In this document: positions 35,226-47,169 of the stretch, piece by piece
Numbering within the stretch: position 1 is the stretch's first letter
Layout: each line of letters starts with the position of its first letter
Position numbers and translations under genes: made by a program
Notes under the pieces: generated by a model
Told to the model about the DNA's origin: nothing
Database searches by the model: none
The model's input: the letters and a program-made list of their open reading frames with translations, nothing else
Assembly: GCA_036874045.1 (NCBI GenBank)
Contig: CM072335.1
Location: 17,553,501 to 17,617,500, forward strand
Source of the DNA: Cymodocea nodosa
Lineage: Eukaryota > Streptophyta > Magnoliopsida > Alismatales > Cymodoceaceae
DNA length: 64,000 nt
Direction of reading: 5' to 3'

Positions 35226-37018
35226 TCTGCCCCACCATCAAAAAGGCCTTGTCCTCATGGTTAGGAAATTGAGTCGCCAACTTGTGACAATCTTTCCATG
35301 AAACTGATTCTACACCTTCTCCTTCCCATTCAATTAGCACCCTCAAGACTGCCTTATTTTTGTGCTTTTCCATCCTATAGTCAAGAATCCTCACTGGCTT
35401 TTTGTTGATTTTAGGATGTCATTGGTTTCTCTAAATTGATAGCAATGTGCATTCAGCCAATCTTCTTTTGGAGTTGTGAAATGTGAAAAACAAAGTGTAC
35501 ATGGGACTTCAACAGTAGCTGTAAGCAATAGGCAACCTTACCAATCTATGCTTCTACTTGAAATGGTGCTAACTTTTACAATCTACAGTCTGCAAAACTA
35601 TCTTGTTAATAGAGTTGTAATTTTAAATAAACCCAATCTCCCACTTCATATTCTTCTTCATATTGATGTCTGTCTACCATAATTTTCTTTTTATTTTGCA
35701 CCTTACAAATGTTTTCTTGCAACCTTTGAAATAAGATTTCTTGACTCTGTAGTTCATTATCCACGACTACCACCATAATGGTATCTGGCACATAAGAGAG
35801 CGGTGTGTTAGTATTGTGTCAAAATTTTGCCCATAAGAGACATCTAACTCAGTTTTTGGAGTGCTGAAAAGTAAAACAATGGAGATAAGTTTCAACTCTG
35901 TGATTTAGATTCTTAGTTTATCCATCATTTTGGGGATGGTACACCAAAATCATGCATAGTTGAGTGCCCTGCAACTACGTCAATTCATGCTCGAAAGTAC
36001 TTGTAAAAAGATCTCTGTTGCCACTCTCTGATGTGCTTCTTGAAATCTACACATCATCCCTTCTAGTACACATTGGCCTTCAACCTCAAAGAACTTTTTT
36101 TGTATCTCGAGTGACCTGCAACTGAAGAGTTGTGAAACTCTTTCATCAACTTTTCATGTAGGTCTTGCTCTACAGCAATAACTACTTGTTCCTTGTAGAA
36201 CAATATTCCATCAATCAACCTGAACTTGTCAGGGTTGAGTTTCCCCCTTGTCCCATTGATCTAGCATGGTTGTGTAAGATTCTAAGTTTCTATAGGCCTC
36301 CTTGATCTACTAGAACCAGGCAGGTGTGCTAATCAAAAGTGTGTGGCTATGCATTCGACCCCCTGGCTGCACCCTTGACAATGTGTTAGCCACCTTGTTC
36401 TCATTCCCAAGCTAAGTTGGTTTGTTTGGATGATGAAGTGTTGCCCCCAAAGTAGTGATTTTCATTTACCAACAACTATTAATATCGCTAACATTTCTTT
36501 CTCATATATTAGCAAGTGCAATTGCTTCTCTTTGTAAGCCTTACCCATGTAAGCAAACAAGTGACCTTCCTACTGCTTAAGTGTCACATTCGATCACAAA
36601 TAATTTGGAGAAATCTGATAATACCAAAATAGGTGCTTTAGTTAGTGTGTCCTTCAATGTTTGGAAGGCATGTTAAGTTCTATTTGGTGATAATTTAATA
36701 GTTTCTTGACTGTGCATCCTCAATACTTTACATCCTCACCACCGCTGCCCCCAAATGATAGAAACTCAAGTCTTAGGTTCAAAAGAAACCTACCTATTGG
36801 ATGCCCCTTGAATCTTTGCCCATTTACCCCTTTGCCAAGCATGGTCTGACTGGTCTGACCAAACGCATTCACGGACAATGCTACAACTTGTTCCTCAATT
36901 CATGACATCCATTGCTTTACCTTCATGATGAGGCATTGAAACATCTCAATTACTGACAACTCCCCTTCTTCTAGACATTTCTCCTCATTGCCCCCTATGC
37001 TTCCCCAATCAGCAACTA
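35226..37018 (-). pseudogene. Gypsy L internal remnant: gag start, RNase H, integrase
   Basis: Minus strand. Near 36560-36430 it reads YEKEMLAILIVVGK then HFIIQTNQLSL, gypsy RNase H. Near 36160 LMKEFHNSSVAGHSRYKKSS is the integrase zinc-binding start. The integrase C-terminal part lies in 35791-35606: LQENICKVQNKKKIMVDRHQ and VGDWVYLKLQLY. Upstream (37015-36850) reads like a gypsy gag coiled start. Between the gag piece and RNase H, protease and the RT palm are deleted. Many stops. Confidence 0.75.
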
Positions 37019-37030
37019 GCTTTGATACCA
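37019..37030 (-). other. Primer-binding site of gypsy L
   Basis: Minus-strand TGGTATCAAAGC, one change from the initiator tRNA-Met type site, two bases inside the right LTR. Confidence 0.8.
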
Positions 37031-37032
37031 AA

Positions 37033-37290
37033 TGTGGCACCTAAGCTTGATGTGAGTTGGCCAACATTGATAACATTGAGAAAATCAAAGATCTATGGTG
37101 GAAGAAGTGATACGATAAACAGAAAAAAGAACTTAGGGTTCCGTCTTTATTGCATTCAAGAGACAGCTCTCTCTAAGAGTTCAATCACACAAGTGAAAAA
37201 CCACCCTAAGTTATAAAAGTATCTTCTAGCATAAGCTCAGTTCTGGGTTGAGATGAGAATGGCTAAACTGGACCCATCTAACTTGTTACA
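37033..37290 (-). repeat. 5' LTR of gypsy L
   Basis: 258 bp, plus-strand start TGTGGCACC. Clearly alignable with the left LTR. Beyond its outer edge, DNA resembling the pol 3' end of the same family continues (see findings). Confidence 0.82.
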
Positions 37291-37779
37291 TCTTCTCTCT
37301 CCCTTCCCTATTCTATTAGCAACCTTTCTACTCTCTGAGCAATCCTCTCCATGTTTCTTCAACTCTTAAGAAAAAATATCAAGTTTAACTAATTTTTTTG
37401 TTGAACAGCAAAAGTCTCTTATACTGAAAAGCAAGAAAAAAGAGGCCTACACAAGCCAAAAGGAAGCAAACCAGAAGCAAAGGAAATGGGCTTTGTGAGA
37501 ATGAAAACCTAACAAAATAGGAAAAGATAAGAGAAGAAAAGGAAAAAAAAGTGGGTTATGCCCCAATTATAGTGAGGCTTTCCTTTTTTCCCTTGGTCTT
37601 TTTGACTTGTTTTTTACTTATTCCTTACTGAAGCAGGCTCCATTACAATTTGTTCCCCTTCCTTACATTGTACTTTTTCCCTGTATCAAAAACTTATACT
37701 TCCTCCTATATTTTGGTACTAAAATTTGCACCTTACTGTTGAAAAAGATGAACAACTCTGTTAGAGTGTTTTGATCGGA
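37291..37779. other. Mixed remnant: gypsy pol scrap, then a LINE-like 3' end
   Basis: 37300-37350 resembles the sequence at about 35320-35360 inside gypsy L. 37390-37480 reads, on the minus strand, AGGCCTCTTTTTTCTTGCTTTTC and TGCTGTTCAACAAAAAAAT, wording like plant LINE 3' ends. No coding region. Confidence 0.4.
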
Positions 37780-40700
37780 TGGTAGTCAAGTAGATGAGCT
37801 CCCAATGAGTCTTCTATACTTTCCTGGATCATCGTATACTAGAGACACTTCATTCCATAAAGAATGATTCTATTTTATTAGAATGCTTTCAGGTTTGCAC
37901 CCTTCAAGTTCTGTCTTTTTTAATAGATCAAAGTGCATATTTCCTTTGAGATAGAGATAGATGGTCTTTAAAATATCCAAACTTAATACTCAGAAATTAT
38001 CTAAATTTTCTTATATCTCTTGTGGCAAAGTTACGTCGTAGAAATCATTTAGTTTCTTCATTACCTTAAATGACATCTCCAATCAATAGCATATCATTGA
38101 CATAAATTGTGAGAATAACATCTCTTGAAATATGTTTAACAAATTCCGAATGGTCAACTCTACAATTGTCAAAGTCATCACTCTATATGACTACTAAACT
38201 TCTCAAACTAAGTCTTTGGACTTTGTTTAAGTTTATAAAGTACGTTATAAAGCAAACAGACTTGAGTCTCCCCTTGAGTAATATATCTAAAAAGTTGCTC
38301 CATGAAAACCTATTTATTTAGATCGCTATACAGAAAAACCATTTTTACATTAAGCTGGACAAGAAGTCAAAAGTTATTCACAGCCATAGAAAGAATCACC
38401 TAGACTAAGTTTAAGCATACAACCAAAAAGAAAGTCTCACTATAACCAACCCCGTACTATTGTATGAATCCATGAGCCACCAACAAAGCTTTATGCCTCT
38501 CAACACTATCATCTAATCGATGTTTAATGGTGAAAACTCACCTATAGGTGACAACATTTGTATCCATAAGACGAGATGTTAATTCTCAAGTGCCACAAGA
38601 AAGAAGAACTCTCATCTCTTCATCCATAGCTACCTTCTAATGAAGAATTTAGAGAGTCTTGTGATGATTCTTGGGTAAGGACTCTATGGAAATGGTTAAA
38701 GTAAAATTTTGAAAGGTATTGACAATGTTAGTATAGTTGATGACATTAGATAAGGGATGTTGTAACATTAGATTAGGTCAGGATATAGCCATGCAAGAGG
38801 AGTATCACCTCCTAAAGGTGTTGAAGGCATTCTATTAATAAGATAAACTCTGATAATAATGGCATGCTACCACAAAAACTTGGAAGCATTCATATGAAAC
38901 ATAAGTGTGTAAGCCATATCAAGAATATGACAATGTTTTCTTTCAGCAACCCTATTTTGTTAGAAAGTATAAAGACAAGTGGTTTAATAGATGATACTAA
39001 AGAAGAAGCAAATGAAACAGAAAATTAGTTTTGTAATTGAACAAGAAATTTTTTAAATACATCAAGAACTTCATAACAATTTTTCAATAGGCACACCCAA
39101 GACACACAAAAAAATTCATCCACAAAAACAACATAATATTTATGTCTACTATAGAATGTAACTCTATTTGGACGCCAAACATCACAATGAACAACTTCAA
39201 ACATGATAGAAGATGACACCAAACATAACTGTTTGAATGTGGCACAAGTATATTTTCCAAGTTAATAAGACTTGCACTCAAGAGAAAATAGAAATCTAAA
39301 GAAGAGCATGATGAAACTTTGTACTTGAAAGATGACCCAACTGATAATACCATAAAATAGGAGAATCAGTGCTTGACAAACCAACCACCAATCAATGAGG
39401 AATGTGGTCATGAACCAATAGGTATGCTCTAAAAGTACTTATTTTACACCTTAAACCAATCATTCGGTCTATCTATAAGTCCTAAAAGGTATAATGAAAC
39501 AGAAAGGAGGTTACAAAGTAATGTAATTGGACAGTAATAATACTAATGAATAAAAGGTTAAATGAAAATTTAAGTACGTAAAAGACATTATTCAGTTGTA
39601 ATTGGGAGGAGACTTGAACCTCCCCTTAACTAATTATATGGCATAAACATCCATCAATAGTGGTAACAACTAATTTGTCACGAAGATGTGATAAACAATC
39701 AAATAAGTTACATGTACCTGATATATGAGAGGAAGTCTTAGAGTCTATGATCCAAGAATCATCATGGGAGGCTAATAAAGCAGTATCGATACTTAAATGA
39801 AAAGATATAGCTTAAGCACTCATAGCAGTGAAACTAAAACTTTGAATCTAAGTGAAACGTTCATAATCAGCTTATAAGATGGTGACAATAAAACTAGCAG
39901 AGGTACCAGTTTCTGTAGTAATCTTTTCTGAACTAACATGAGCAAATTGAGCTAGTTTTAGATGAGAAAATTTTTCCCAACATTTCAGATTTGTGTCCTA
40001 ATTTTCCACACCACTGACATTTTAAATATTTGCAATCTCTACGACCTCTCCCACAACCACGACCACCAAAAGCAATCAAGGCAAATTGATCTCCTCCTGC
40101 ATGACCAAATCCAAAAGATGCAGTAGTGGATACATGCAATGCCTTAGTAAATACTTCAACTAGGTTAGGCATTTGATCAACTCCTAAACTATCTTACGAA
40201 TCTAGGAAGAAACTGCGAGGTTAATACTTGCAAGATAAAAGGCTATTCCAAGTTCTTCTTTGTATTTTTGAAAGGTAGCAATATCAGAGGTAGATAGTTG
40301 ATAAACATCTAACTCATTCATCAATTCATGAAATAGACTATAATGCTCTTAACAACTTTTGTCCCTTTGTCGTAGTTGGAATAATTCTTCATATACATGT
40401 AGAATCTTCGGTATGTTTTTCTCATGACCATATGTTTTACACAGGTTATCTCAAATTTCCTTTGTTGTTTTCATCATAACCACACCACAAGCAACATTTA
40501 GTTTCATGCTTGATAACATCCAAGAATTGATGGCAACAACATTAACAATCCGATCTCAATATTCTGGTTCTTTAACATCTGAAGGTAGAGAGAAAAGATG
40601 TTTTTCTTGGTTGTAAGCAATGACAATTCATTTAAAACTCTGAACTCATATTATGTAGTTAAAACCATTTAGTTTTTCCGAAACTACAAGAAAATTCCTT

Positions 40701-41350
40701 ACAAGTAGTTCACTACCATGAGAACTTGATGCTCTTACAGCCATAATTTTCATTTACAAGAGGAAACAAGATATTCAACAAAGAACAGAGTACTATTTAC
40801 TGGTTCACTATTCACAGTGTAGACCAGACAAATTTTTTTTATTTTTTATGGTTAAGATGCCCACTATAACTCTTTAACAATCAAGGCAAATAACCGGGAA
40901 ATACTGTCTTCAGTAGATGGAGACCTTTTGGAATCCATGGAAGAACGAAGACACTATGACGACTCATAGATCCTACGGTGAAACAAGCTTCAACAAGTGA
41001 GCTTGCAAGAACAATGGGATCATGAATTTGTAGCAATACAAACTTCAACAATGCTTCTAGATATACGGTGGTTTAAGTCCTACTGAAGAGCAAAGATTTA
41101 GGTTCCAATAGATGAGGAGAAGATGGCCAATGGTGTGAATCCAAGTCAACTAAGAGGACTATCCCTTCTATATAGATCTAAAGGAGGATTTAACATCGAC
41201 TACATAAGACGATGGTCGACATCGATGATGAACGATGCTAACCATTGAACACGAGGATGCAAAGTCATCTACAACAAGGAGAAACTCTGTCGGACAAACG
41301 AGCTTTGATGGTCGGGTAGCGGTGGATTTCAATAGAGGAGCTTAACCTAG
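37780..41350 (-). pseudogene. Copia M: decayed gag-pol, 3' end lost
   Basis: Minus strand. Gag lies at 40755-40190 (ELLVRNFLVVSEKLNGFNY near the start). A zinc knuckle CQWCGKLGHKSEM is near 40025-39985, its last Cys gone. Protease near 39760-39705 reads WIIDSKTSSHISG in place of DSGAS. Integrase covers 39250-38900 (EVVHCDVWRPN within 39222-39025). RT runs 38600-37880, with TIYVNDMLLIGDV near 38113-38070, where YVDD has become YVND. The element breaks off at about 37780 just after the GKL/IYL-type segment, so RNase H and the 3' LTR are missing. Confidence 0.85.
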
Positions 41351-41362
41351 GCTCTAACACCA
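41351..41362 (-). other. Primer-binding site of copia M
   Basis: Minus-strand TGGTGTTAGAGC, two changes from TGGTATCAGAGC, beside the LTR. Confidence 0.78.
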
Positions 41363-41363
41363 A

Positions 41364-41497
41364 ATTAAGGAGGTTTAACGAAAAAGATAATTCTGCATTA
41401 CATTGCAATTAGGGTACAAGAACGAAAATATATACTCTTTACATGATTGGATATCCATTTAGGCTAAATCGATATCCATAAGACCAGAACACTAACA
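41364..41497 (-). repeat. 5' LTR of copia M
   Basis: 134 bp; the minus strand starts TGTTAGTGTTCTGG. Inner edge set by the PBS. No partner LTR in the window. Confidence 0.72.
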
Positions 41498-41559
41498 AAT
41501 TCTTATTATACAACAATCTAAGTCATGATCCCATTATGTGGGTTGACTATATAAATTTT

Positions 41560-42150
41560 TTTCTTCCAAATATTTTTATCTATTATCAAATCTTTTGTTA
41601 AATTATATAAATTTAAATTTTTTTTACAATTTCTAACTAAGTTGTTTTAGGTTTACCTCTACTTTGTTTAAATTATATAAATTTAAATTCTTCCCTCTTA
41701 TTTAATGCATTCCTTGACCTCCCAATAATATGACCAGACTATTTTCAATAGGTGCAACTCTTACTTTATTCTTAATAAAACATTTTTTAACTTATCCCTT
41801 GTAGTATTACTACTTATCCATTTAAGCATAAGCATACAACATTTTGAGCCATAAAATATAGTTGAGTTAATGATAGTTTTATACAATTTTTCTTTTAATT
41901 TTAAGGGTATCCTCCTATCATACAATATTCCAGAAGTATTTCTCTACTTCATCTATTATATTTTAATCCAACAAATAACATCTTCTATAATTTCACCATT
42001 ACTACTTATTATAGATCCTAAGTATTTAAATGTCTTATTTTTATAAATTTCATGGTCATCTAAATATATACCTTCATATTATTCCTACTATTGCGGAACC
42101 CACATTCATTGAACAATCCTTATTATAGTTTTTAGCTTTCCTTACTCATC
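41560..42150 (-). pseudogene. LINE N: C-terminal reverse transcriptase fragment
   Basis: Minus strand reads KYLGSIISSNGEIIEDVI near 42033-41980, followed in shifting frames by IPLKLKEKLYKTIIN and a YGS.C box near 41860. This is the region after the RT palm in a widespread plant non-LTR element. No endonuclease is present. The repeated AAATTATATAAATTTAAAT at 41610-41690 probably belongs to its 3' UTR. The exact clade (RTE-like or L1-like) is uncertain. Confidence 0.65.
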
Positions 42151-42649
42151 ATATATAAATCTCTATAAGAATAGAGAATGTTCAAAATAAGCCATAAGAT
42201 GGATTCACTTCAACAAGAACTAAGAAACTTACTGTAGGCACCTTCTTGGTCACGGAACCACTGTCTAGAGAAAACAAAATCTGCTTTGGAACGCCACCTG
42301 AATATGGAACATGGCATAGAACACTTGTAAGATAAAATTGGTAGAAGTACCAATTGGACATGATAGAAAAAGGAGTATTTCAGCAGTTTACAACTTATAC
42401 ACATCATAATATTAGATGAGTGGGAGATTGAAACTCCAACAATGTAAAATGCAGTTCCAGCTAGGAACACATCAAATAACCATCTGATATTAAATATCAT
42501 ATAAGAAGATTAATGGTTAAAAACAAAAAGTGGTATAAACTTGGCCTGTAGATGGAATGGATAGAATTGAAAACCTGCTTGATATATTTAACAGAAGAAG
42601 AAAGCAAGACAAAATATATTGCACAATAAAAAATGTGGAATAGAAAAAA
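42151..42649. other. Unassigned DNA
   Basis: The minus-strand frame 42500-42210 is open (96 aa) but I recognise no domain. No element ends seen. Confidence 0.4.
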
Positions 42650-42905
42650 TGAGTCTCAATCTTACTCCACTAAACAAAGTTACATATATTCTATAAGATA
42701 GACGGGACACCTAAGATAAATGGATATCCATTTAACTACTAAACAAACACATGAATATGACCATAAAACATAACATTTCTAACACTCAAGCTAGAACATT
42801 TATATTAATCATATCTAGCTTGATACAAAAATTCACAAACACTCCACTCAACTCTTTACTGAAAATATCTTTGAGCTGATACAAAGATTGAGTGTAAGAA
42901 GTAGA
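42650..42905 (-). repeat. Copia O: LTR and RNase H tail, minus strand
   Basis: Minus strand reads VYQLKDIFSKELSG-like codons near 42890 and KLDMINI near 42815, then a purine-poor junction into TGTTAGAAATG at 42784, the LTR start. The LTR shares a GGATATCCATTTA motif with copia M. Left end not sharp. Confidence 0.6.
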
Positions 42906-43793
42906 TATTGATCAAAATAAACTTCACTTAGAGAGTAATACACAAGAATCAAAAATAATCTCGAAAAATCAATCAATTATATGCAAAGTAAACATAATGC
43001 GGAAACAAATAAATGTAAAGTAAGACACAAACCACAAGAAAACATGAAATTTATATTGGTTCACCCCATAACCTGAGACTATATCTACTCCTCAAGCATC
43101 TCACTTGAGCATACCACTAACCAATGTTGTTTTCAATCCAACACTCTGTTGCTTTACAACCTTCCCTCAGCCAAGACAACAAAATCCACCATTTCACAAG
43201 TCACAACCTGAGGAGTCCTCACCACAACCTAGTGAATTAGATTTTCACCATTACAATAGCAATTCAGCAAGATCCCAAAACTTCTCTCTTTGTAATACTT
43301 TAAAATGCATACAAAGAATGCTTGAAATGCTTTTTGAATGAGAGTGAATTTAAATTTGAAGTACAAGAGGCATTGAAAGTGTTCAAGAGACCTTCCTATG
43401 TCTAATTGAATCCTATTTATAAAGTTTGAAAAGGTAATTGTCAAATCTAAACATTAAGGAACATTACCGCATTTAATAAAATCGATATATCAATGACCCA
43501 TTTGGTATGTCATTTTTCTAACCAATTAGATCAATATGTCTGAAATTGTTATGTTGGTCATATGAAGTTTAATTTTTGTGTGCAAATGAGTATGCTGAAT
43601 AATTTAAGCCCTAGAACTAAATGAAACAAATGATATGCCACTTAGCAATAGCATTATCATTCTTATTCCAATAAGCAACTATAGGTCTACCATCTAGAAT
43701 GGTATTCTGACACTGGTAAATGATATTTTGGTACTAAAATCAATATATCAATCTGAATTTAGTGTCCAACTGTACTCTTAGCCTAAGAATCGA
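42906..43793. other. Unassigned DNA left of hAT P
   Basis: No gene. A CGATATATCAAT / CAATATATCAAT motif with nearby TGATATGCCA recurs at about 43478, 43645, 43740 and, right of hAT P, at 46630-46660. The hAT element therefore split one older repeat-bearing sequence. Confidence 0.5.
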
Positions 43794-46622
43794 TAGAGAT
43801 ATCAAATGCGCTAGGTTGGCCTAAACCAACTCGAACCAATCTAAAAATTTGAACTAGGCTGGGCCAATATTCTCTTTATTTTCAACTTGTGGGCATTCTA
43901 TGAGTCAACTCATAACCCATAGGCACGAGCCGAACATTGTATTTTGCAACATTCAATGTTCAAATATCCAAACGTTACATCCAAATGTTAACATTTGGAC
44001 AACATTTCTCAAGAGAGAGAAAGAGAAAGAAATGAAAATGATATGAAAAATTTATAAATAAAGAAAGAGAATTAAAATTTTCTTCACAACTTACTCAATC
44101 TTCTATTTTTCTTTCACAAAGTATACAAAGTCATCAATTTTCTTTTAAGTTTTAGCTCTTAACTTTTATTTGCAAAAATAATGCATAACTTCAATAAGTT
44201 CAATAATGTCGACAATAAAGATTTTCAACATTTCAGTTAGAACATTAGTACTCCCAAATCATTAAAGTTAAAACATTTTTAAGTATTGCTACTAAGCTTA
44301 AAAGAAAATCTATTCTCTAGTCAAAGTTTACAGTAAAGATGAAAAATATAAAAGATAATATTATAATAGAAATGGTTTATTGCCAAAACTACAATGTAGA
44401 CTTCTCCTACAAAGTTTTAGACAATACAAATCATTTATCTAGATATTTAGCTAATTATTCATCTAAAAATCTTAAAAAAAATAAAATAATTCAAATATAA
44501 ATTAATTTTAATTCTAAATGTAATATTATACAATAATATTATGATGCTAGAAATATTAGAAAACTACATGTAAAATTTATTACTATTCAAAATTTACTTA
44601 TTAATTTTGGTGATAGTCAATATTTTCAAAACTACATTTCACAAGTCTGTTGTCTATAATTTAAAAATGTTTCTAGAAATACAATTCAGTAAAATATTAT
44701 TAATCTTTATAATAAACTTAGAATAGTAATTAATATAATAAGTTCTATAAATATATTTATAACATGTACATCTGATATTTGAGAGAGTAGAATTACAATA
44801 ATATATATTATTATTACTGTATATTTTATTGATGATAATTGAGTTTTACAAAAAAGATTAATAAGATTTAAAAGAATAAATCATTCACATAATGTTCAAA
44901 ATATTTTTCTACTATTATAAAAAATTTTGAATTTTATGAAATTAAAGAAAAAATAGGTAGTATTATATCTGATAATGCATGTAATAATACTATAATTATT
45001 TTCATATTTAAAAATAGATTAAATCTACTAAATGATTTTGCTTTATTATACTAAACATGTATATGTCATAAAAGATAAGTGTTGAAGTAAAATCATTTTA
45101 CTTAAACTATATTATATGTTTATATCACTATAGTTCAAGTGTTAAAGAAAAAAAAATTTTCATTAAAAATATTAGAACTGCATTACTTATATTTTAACTA
45201 ATGATAAACGTTAACAAGAATTCAATTATGTACATGATTCTTTTGATTTACCACAAAATATTTACAATGGACATTCCTCATAGATGAAATATTTTATATT
45301 TAATGTTAAATAATTATTTACTTTATAAAGAAATTATAAAAATTTATTATAATGATAGAATTAATGATAATACAATACTAGTAGATGAAAATAATTTTGC
45401 AATAGTTACTTATTTTATTGAATTTTAAAAACTATTTTATAATGCAACTAAACATTTATCTAGAAAATATTATTCTACATCTATTTATATAATAAATCAT
45501 CTATATAATATTGTAAAAGTTTTTAATAATTATGGTAATTATCTATTTTTCACACCTATAATTATAAAAATGAAAGAAAAATTTTTAAAATATTGAAATA
45601 ATATACCTCTTTTATATACAATAATTGTTTGCCTAAATCCTAGGACTAAAATAAAAGTTGTTAGAAAATTAATAATTGCAATACAAAATTGTTTAAATAT
45701 AGAACTTAATGTAATAATTGAAAATATAAAAAAAAAAATTAAACAACACACTTGATTTATATGCTACAAGGTATAAAATGCAACAAACATAATATACATC
45801 TTATATATTAGAACCATCATCATCGTCAGCTTATGATTTTAGTATATTTGTTAATAATTATAATGATTTTATCTCAACAAATAGGTAAGAATTAATTAAT
45901 TTTAATAATACTAATTATAACTATTTAGTAACAGAAATCCTAATTTTCTAGATTTTAATGTAATTAATTGATGGAAAAAAGAAGAAGATACATTCCTATT
46001 TTATCTTTAATAACTAAAGATTTACTAATAATTCTAGCTTCTTCAATAGCATGTGAATAAACATTTAATATTAGTGGTAATATATTAAATAATAGAAGAA
46101 TAATATTAGAAGATGATATTCTAAAATTTTTAATATATGTTAAAGACTAGAAGTTTGCTCACATTCGTAGACAATAACAAGATGATTTTATAGATGAATT
46201 TGGAAATTTGAATATTTCAATATAGTTATGTAAATTAAATGTAAAAATATCTAATGTAATATTTATGTTATAACAAATTACAATGTAATTTTAATTTCAA
46301 TTCATAAATAAAATAATTTATTTTAATTTTATGACTTATATTTGAATATGTTGAATGATGACTTGATGTTAATGTATTGATATATTTATAAATAAAATAA
46401 TTTATTTATTTTGTGTTGATATGTTCAAATGTTGTGGTTTAATAATACTTAAATTTAATTTAACATTAAAAAAATTTAAAAATTTAACTTATTAACTTAC
46501 AGACCAACCTAGGCTCAACCCATACAAGCTAAACTTACAAATCGAGTACAAGTCAAACCAACCTAGATCGTAATCCGTATGGGCTATTACTTTGTGACTA
46601 GGCCAACCCACTTACATTTCTA
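43794..46622 (+). mobile_element. hAT element P with TIRs and target duplication
   Basis: 2829 bp. Left end TAGAGATATCAAATGCGCTA and on to GGTTGGCC; right end, inverted, TAGAAATGTAAGTGGGTTGG and on to CC. Flanking 8-bp duplication AGAATCGA (43786-43793) and AAAATCGA (46623-46630), one mismatch. Subterminal GGTTGG/CCAACC motifs are clustered at both ends. Internal AT-rich DNA holds the transposase remnant. Confidence 0.8.
44310..46230 (+). pseudogene. hAT transposase remnant
   Basis: Plus strand, very AT-rich, many stops. A decayed BED zinc finger lies near 44310-44470 (SKFTVKMKNIKDN; the HLSRYLANY end has lost Cys). Near 44770-44860 TSDI then ESRITIIYII and YFIDDN followed by VLQKRLIRFKRI fit the start of the RNase H-like catalytic fold around the first Asp. 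Near 45260-45740 the helical insertion and LYNIVKVFNNYGNYLF with PIIIKMKEKFLKYW follow. The C-terminal dimerisation region near 45990-46180 matches the NRRIMLEDDILKF-like block in mixed frames. Mobilises elements with matching ends when intact; dead here. Confidence 0.75.
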
Positions 46623-46630
46623 AAAATCGA

Positions 46631-47049
46631 TACTACATTTTACAAAAATGATATGCCAACTTTGTAATAAAGAATTTTCTATGTAAATTGTATGAATAGG
46701 TTTTTTTTTATCATCTATTCTAAACATATGCACCTATTCTAAATGACCTATAATTAATTTTAACATGAGATGGTATCATTGGGATTTACAAAATTTCTTA
46801 AGTTACATTTTTCACAACTTAACACTACATTTAGAATTATTTAAATTTTCCACAAATGTTCTATCTTTAAGCTTTCGTCACCATCTTCAATTGCTTTTCT
46901 TCACACTCTACATTTTTAAGCTTTTTGCAAATTCTTCAAGCTCTCTTCAATTCTTACTGATTTCCTTTACTTTATATAATGCTAGCAATTAAACTCAATA
47001 TTTTCTAAAAAAATTTATTATTAAGTTTTGAATCATCAAAACTAATTTA
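46631..47049. other. Unassigned AT-rich DNA
   Basis: Continuation of the sequence split by hAT P. No gene recognised; frame 46765-46992 is Leu/Phe-rich and unconvincing. Confidence 0.4.
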
Positions 47050-47169
47050 AGAAAAATTTTCCTAACAAATAGCACACCCCTCATCATTATGTTACATACA
47101 AATTGATAATCAATCTCTATGTATTTCATCTACACATAAAAGGTAAGATTGTTGGTTGTAAAGAACCTT
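47050..47169 (-). pseudogene. Copia RNase H scrap
   Basis: Minus strand reads MKYIEIDYQFVCNIMMRGVL, matching the RTKHIEIDCHF.R box of copia RNase H. Only about 120 bp; cut at the right by the poly-T/poly-A junction at 47169. Confidence 0.5.

Larger units (their letters stand above)
34945..37290 (-). mobile_element. Gypsy L: internally deleted chromodomain-type gypsy element
   Basis: Minus-strand element bounded by LTRs 34945-35225 and 37033-37290, with a PBS at 37019-37030 and a polypurine tract beside the left LTR. Internal DNA is only about 1.8 kb: a short gag-like start, then RNase H and integrase; protease and the RT palm are missing. Relatives of its LTR and integrase occur at 48761-49790 (gypsy S). 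Confidence 0.8.

Noticed and set aside
46765-46992. 75-aa Leu/Phe-rich frame as a small membrane protein
   Set aside because: AT-rich DNA readily gives such frames; no start context, neighbour or repeat of it.
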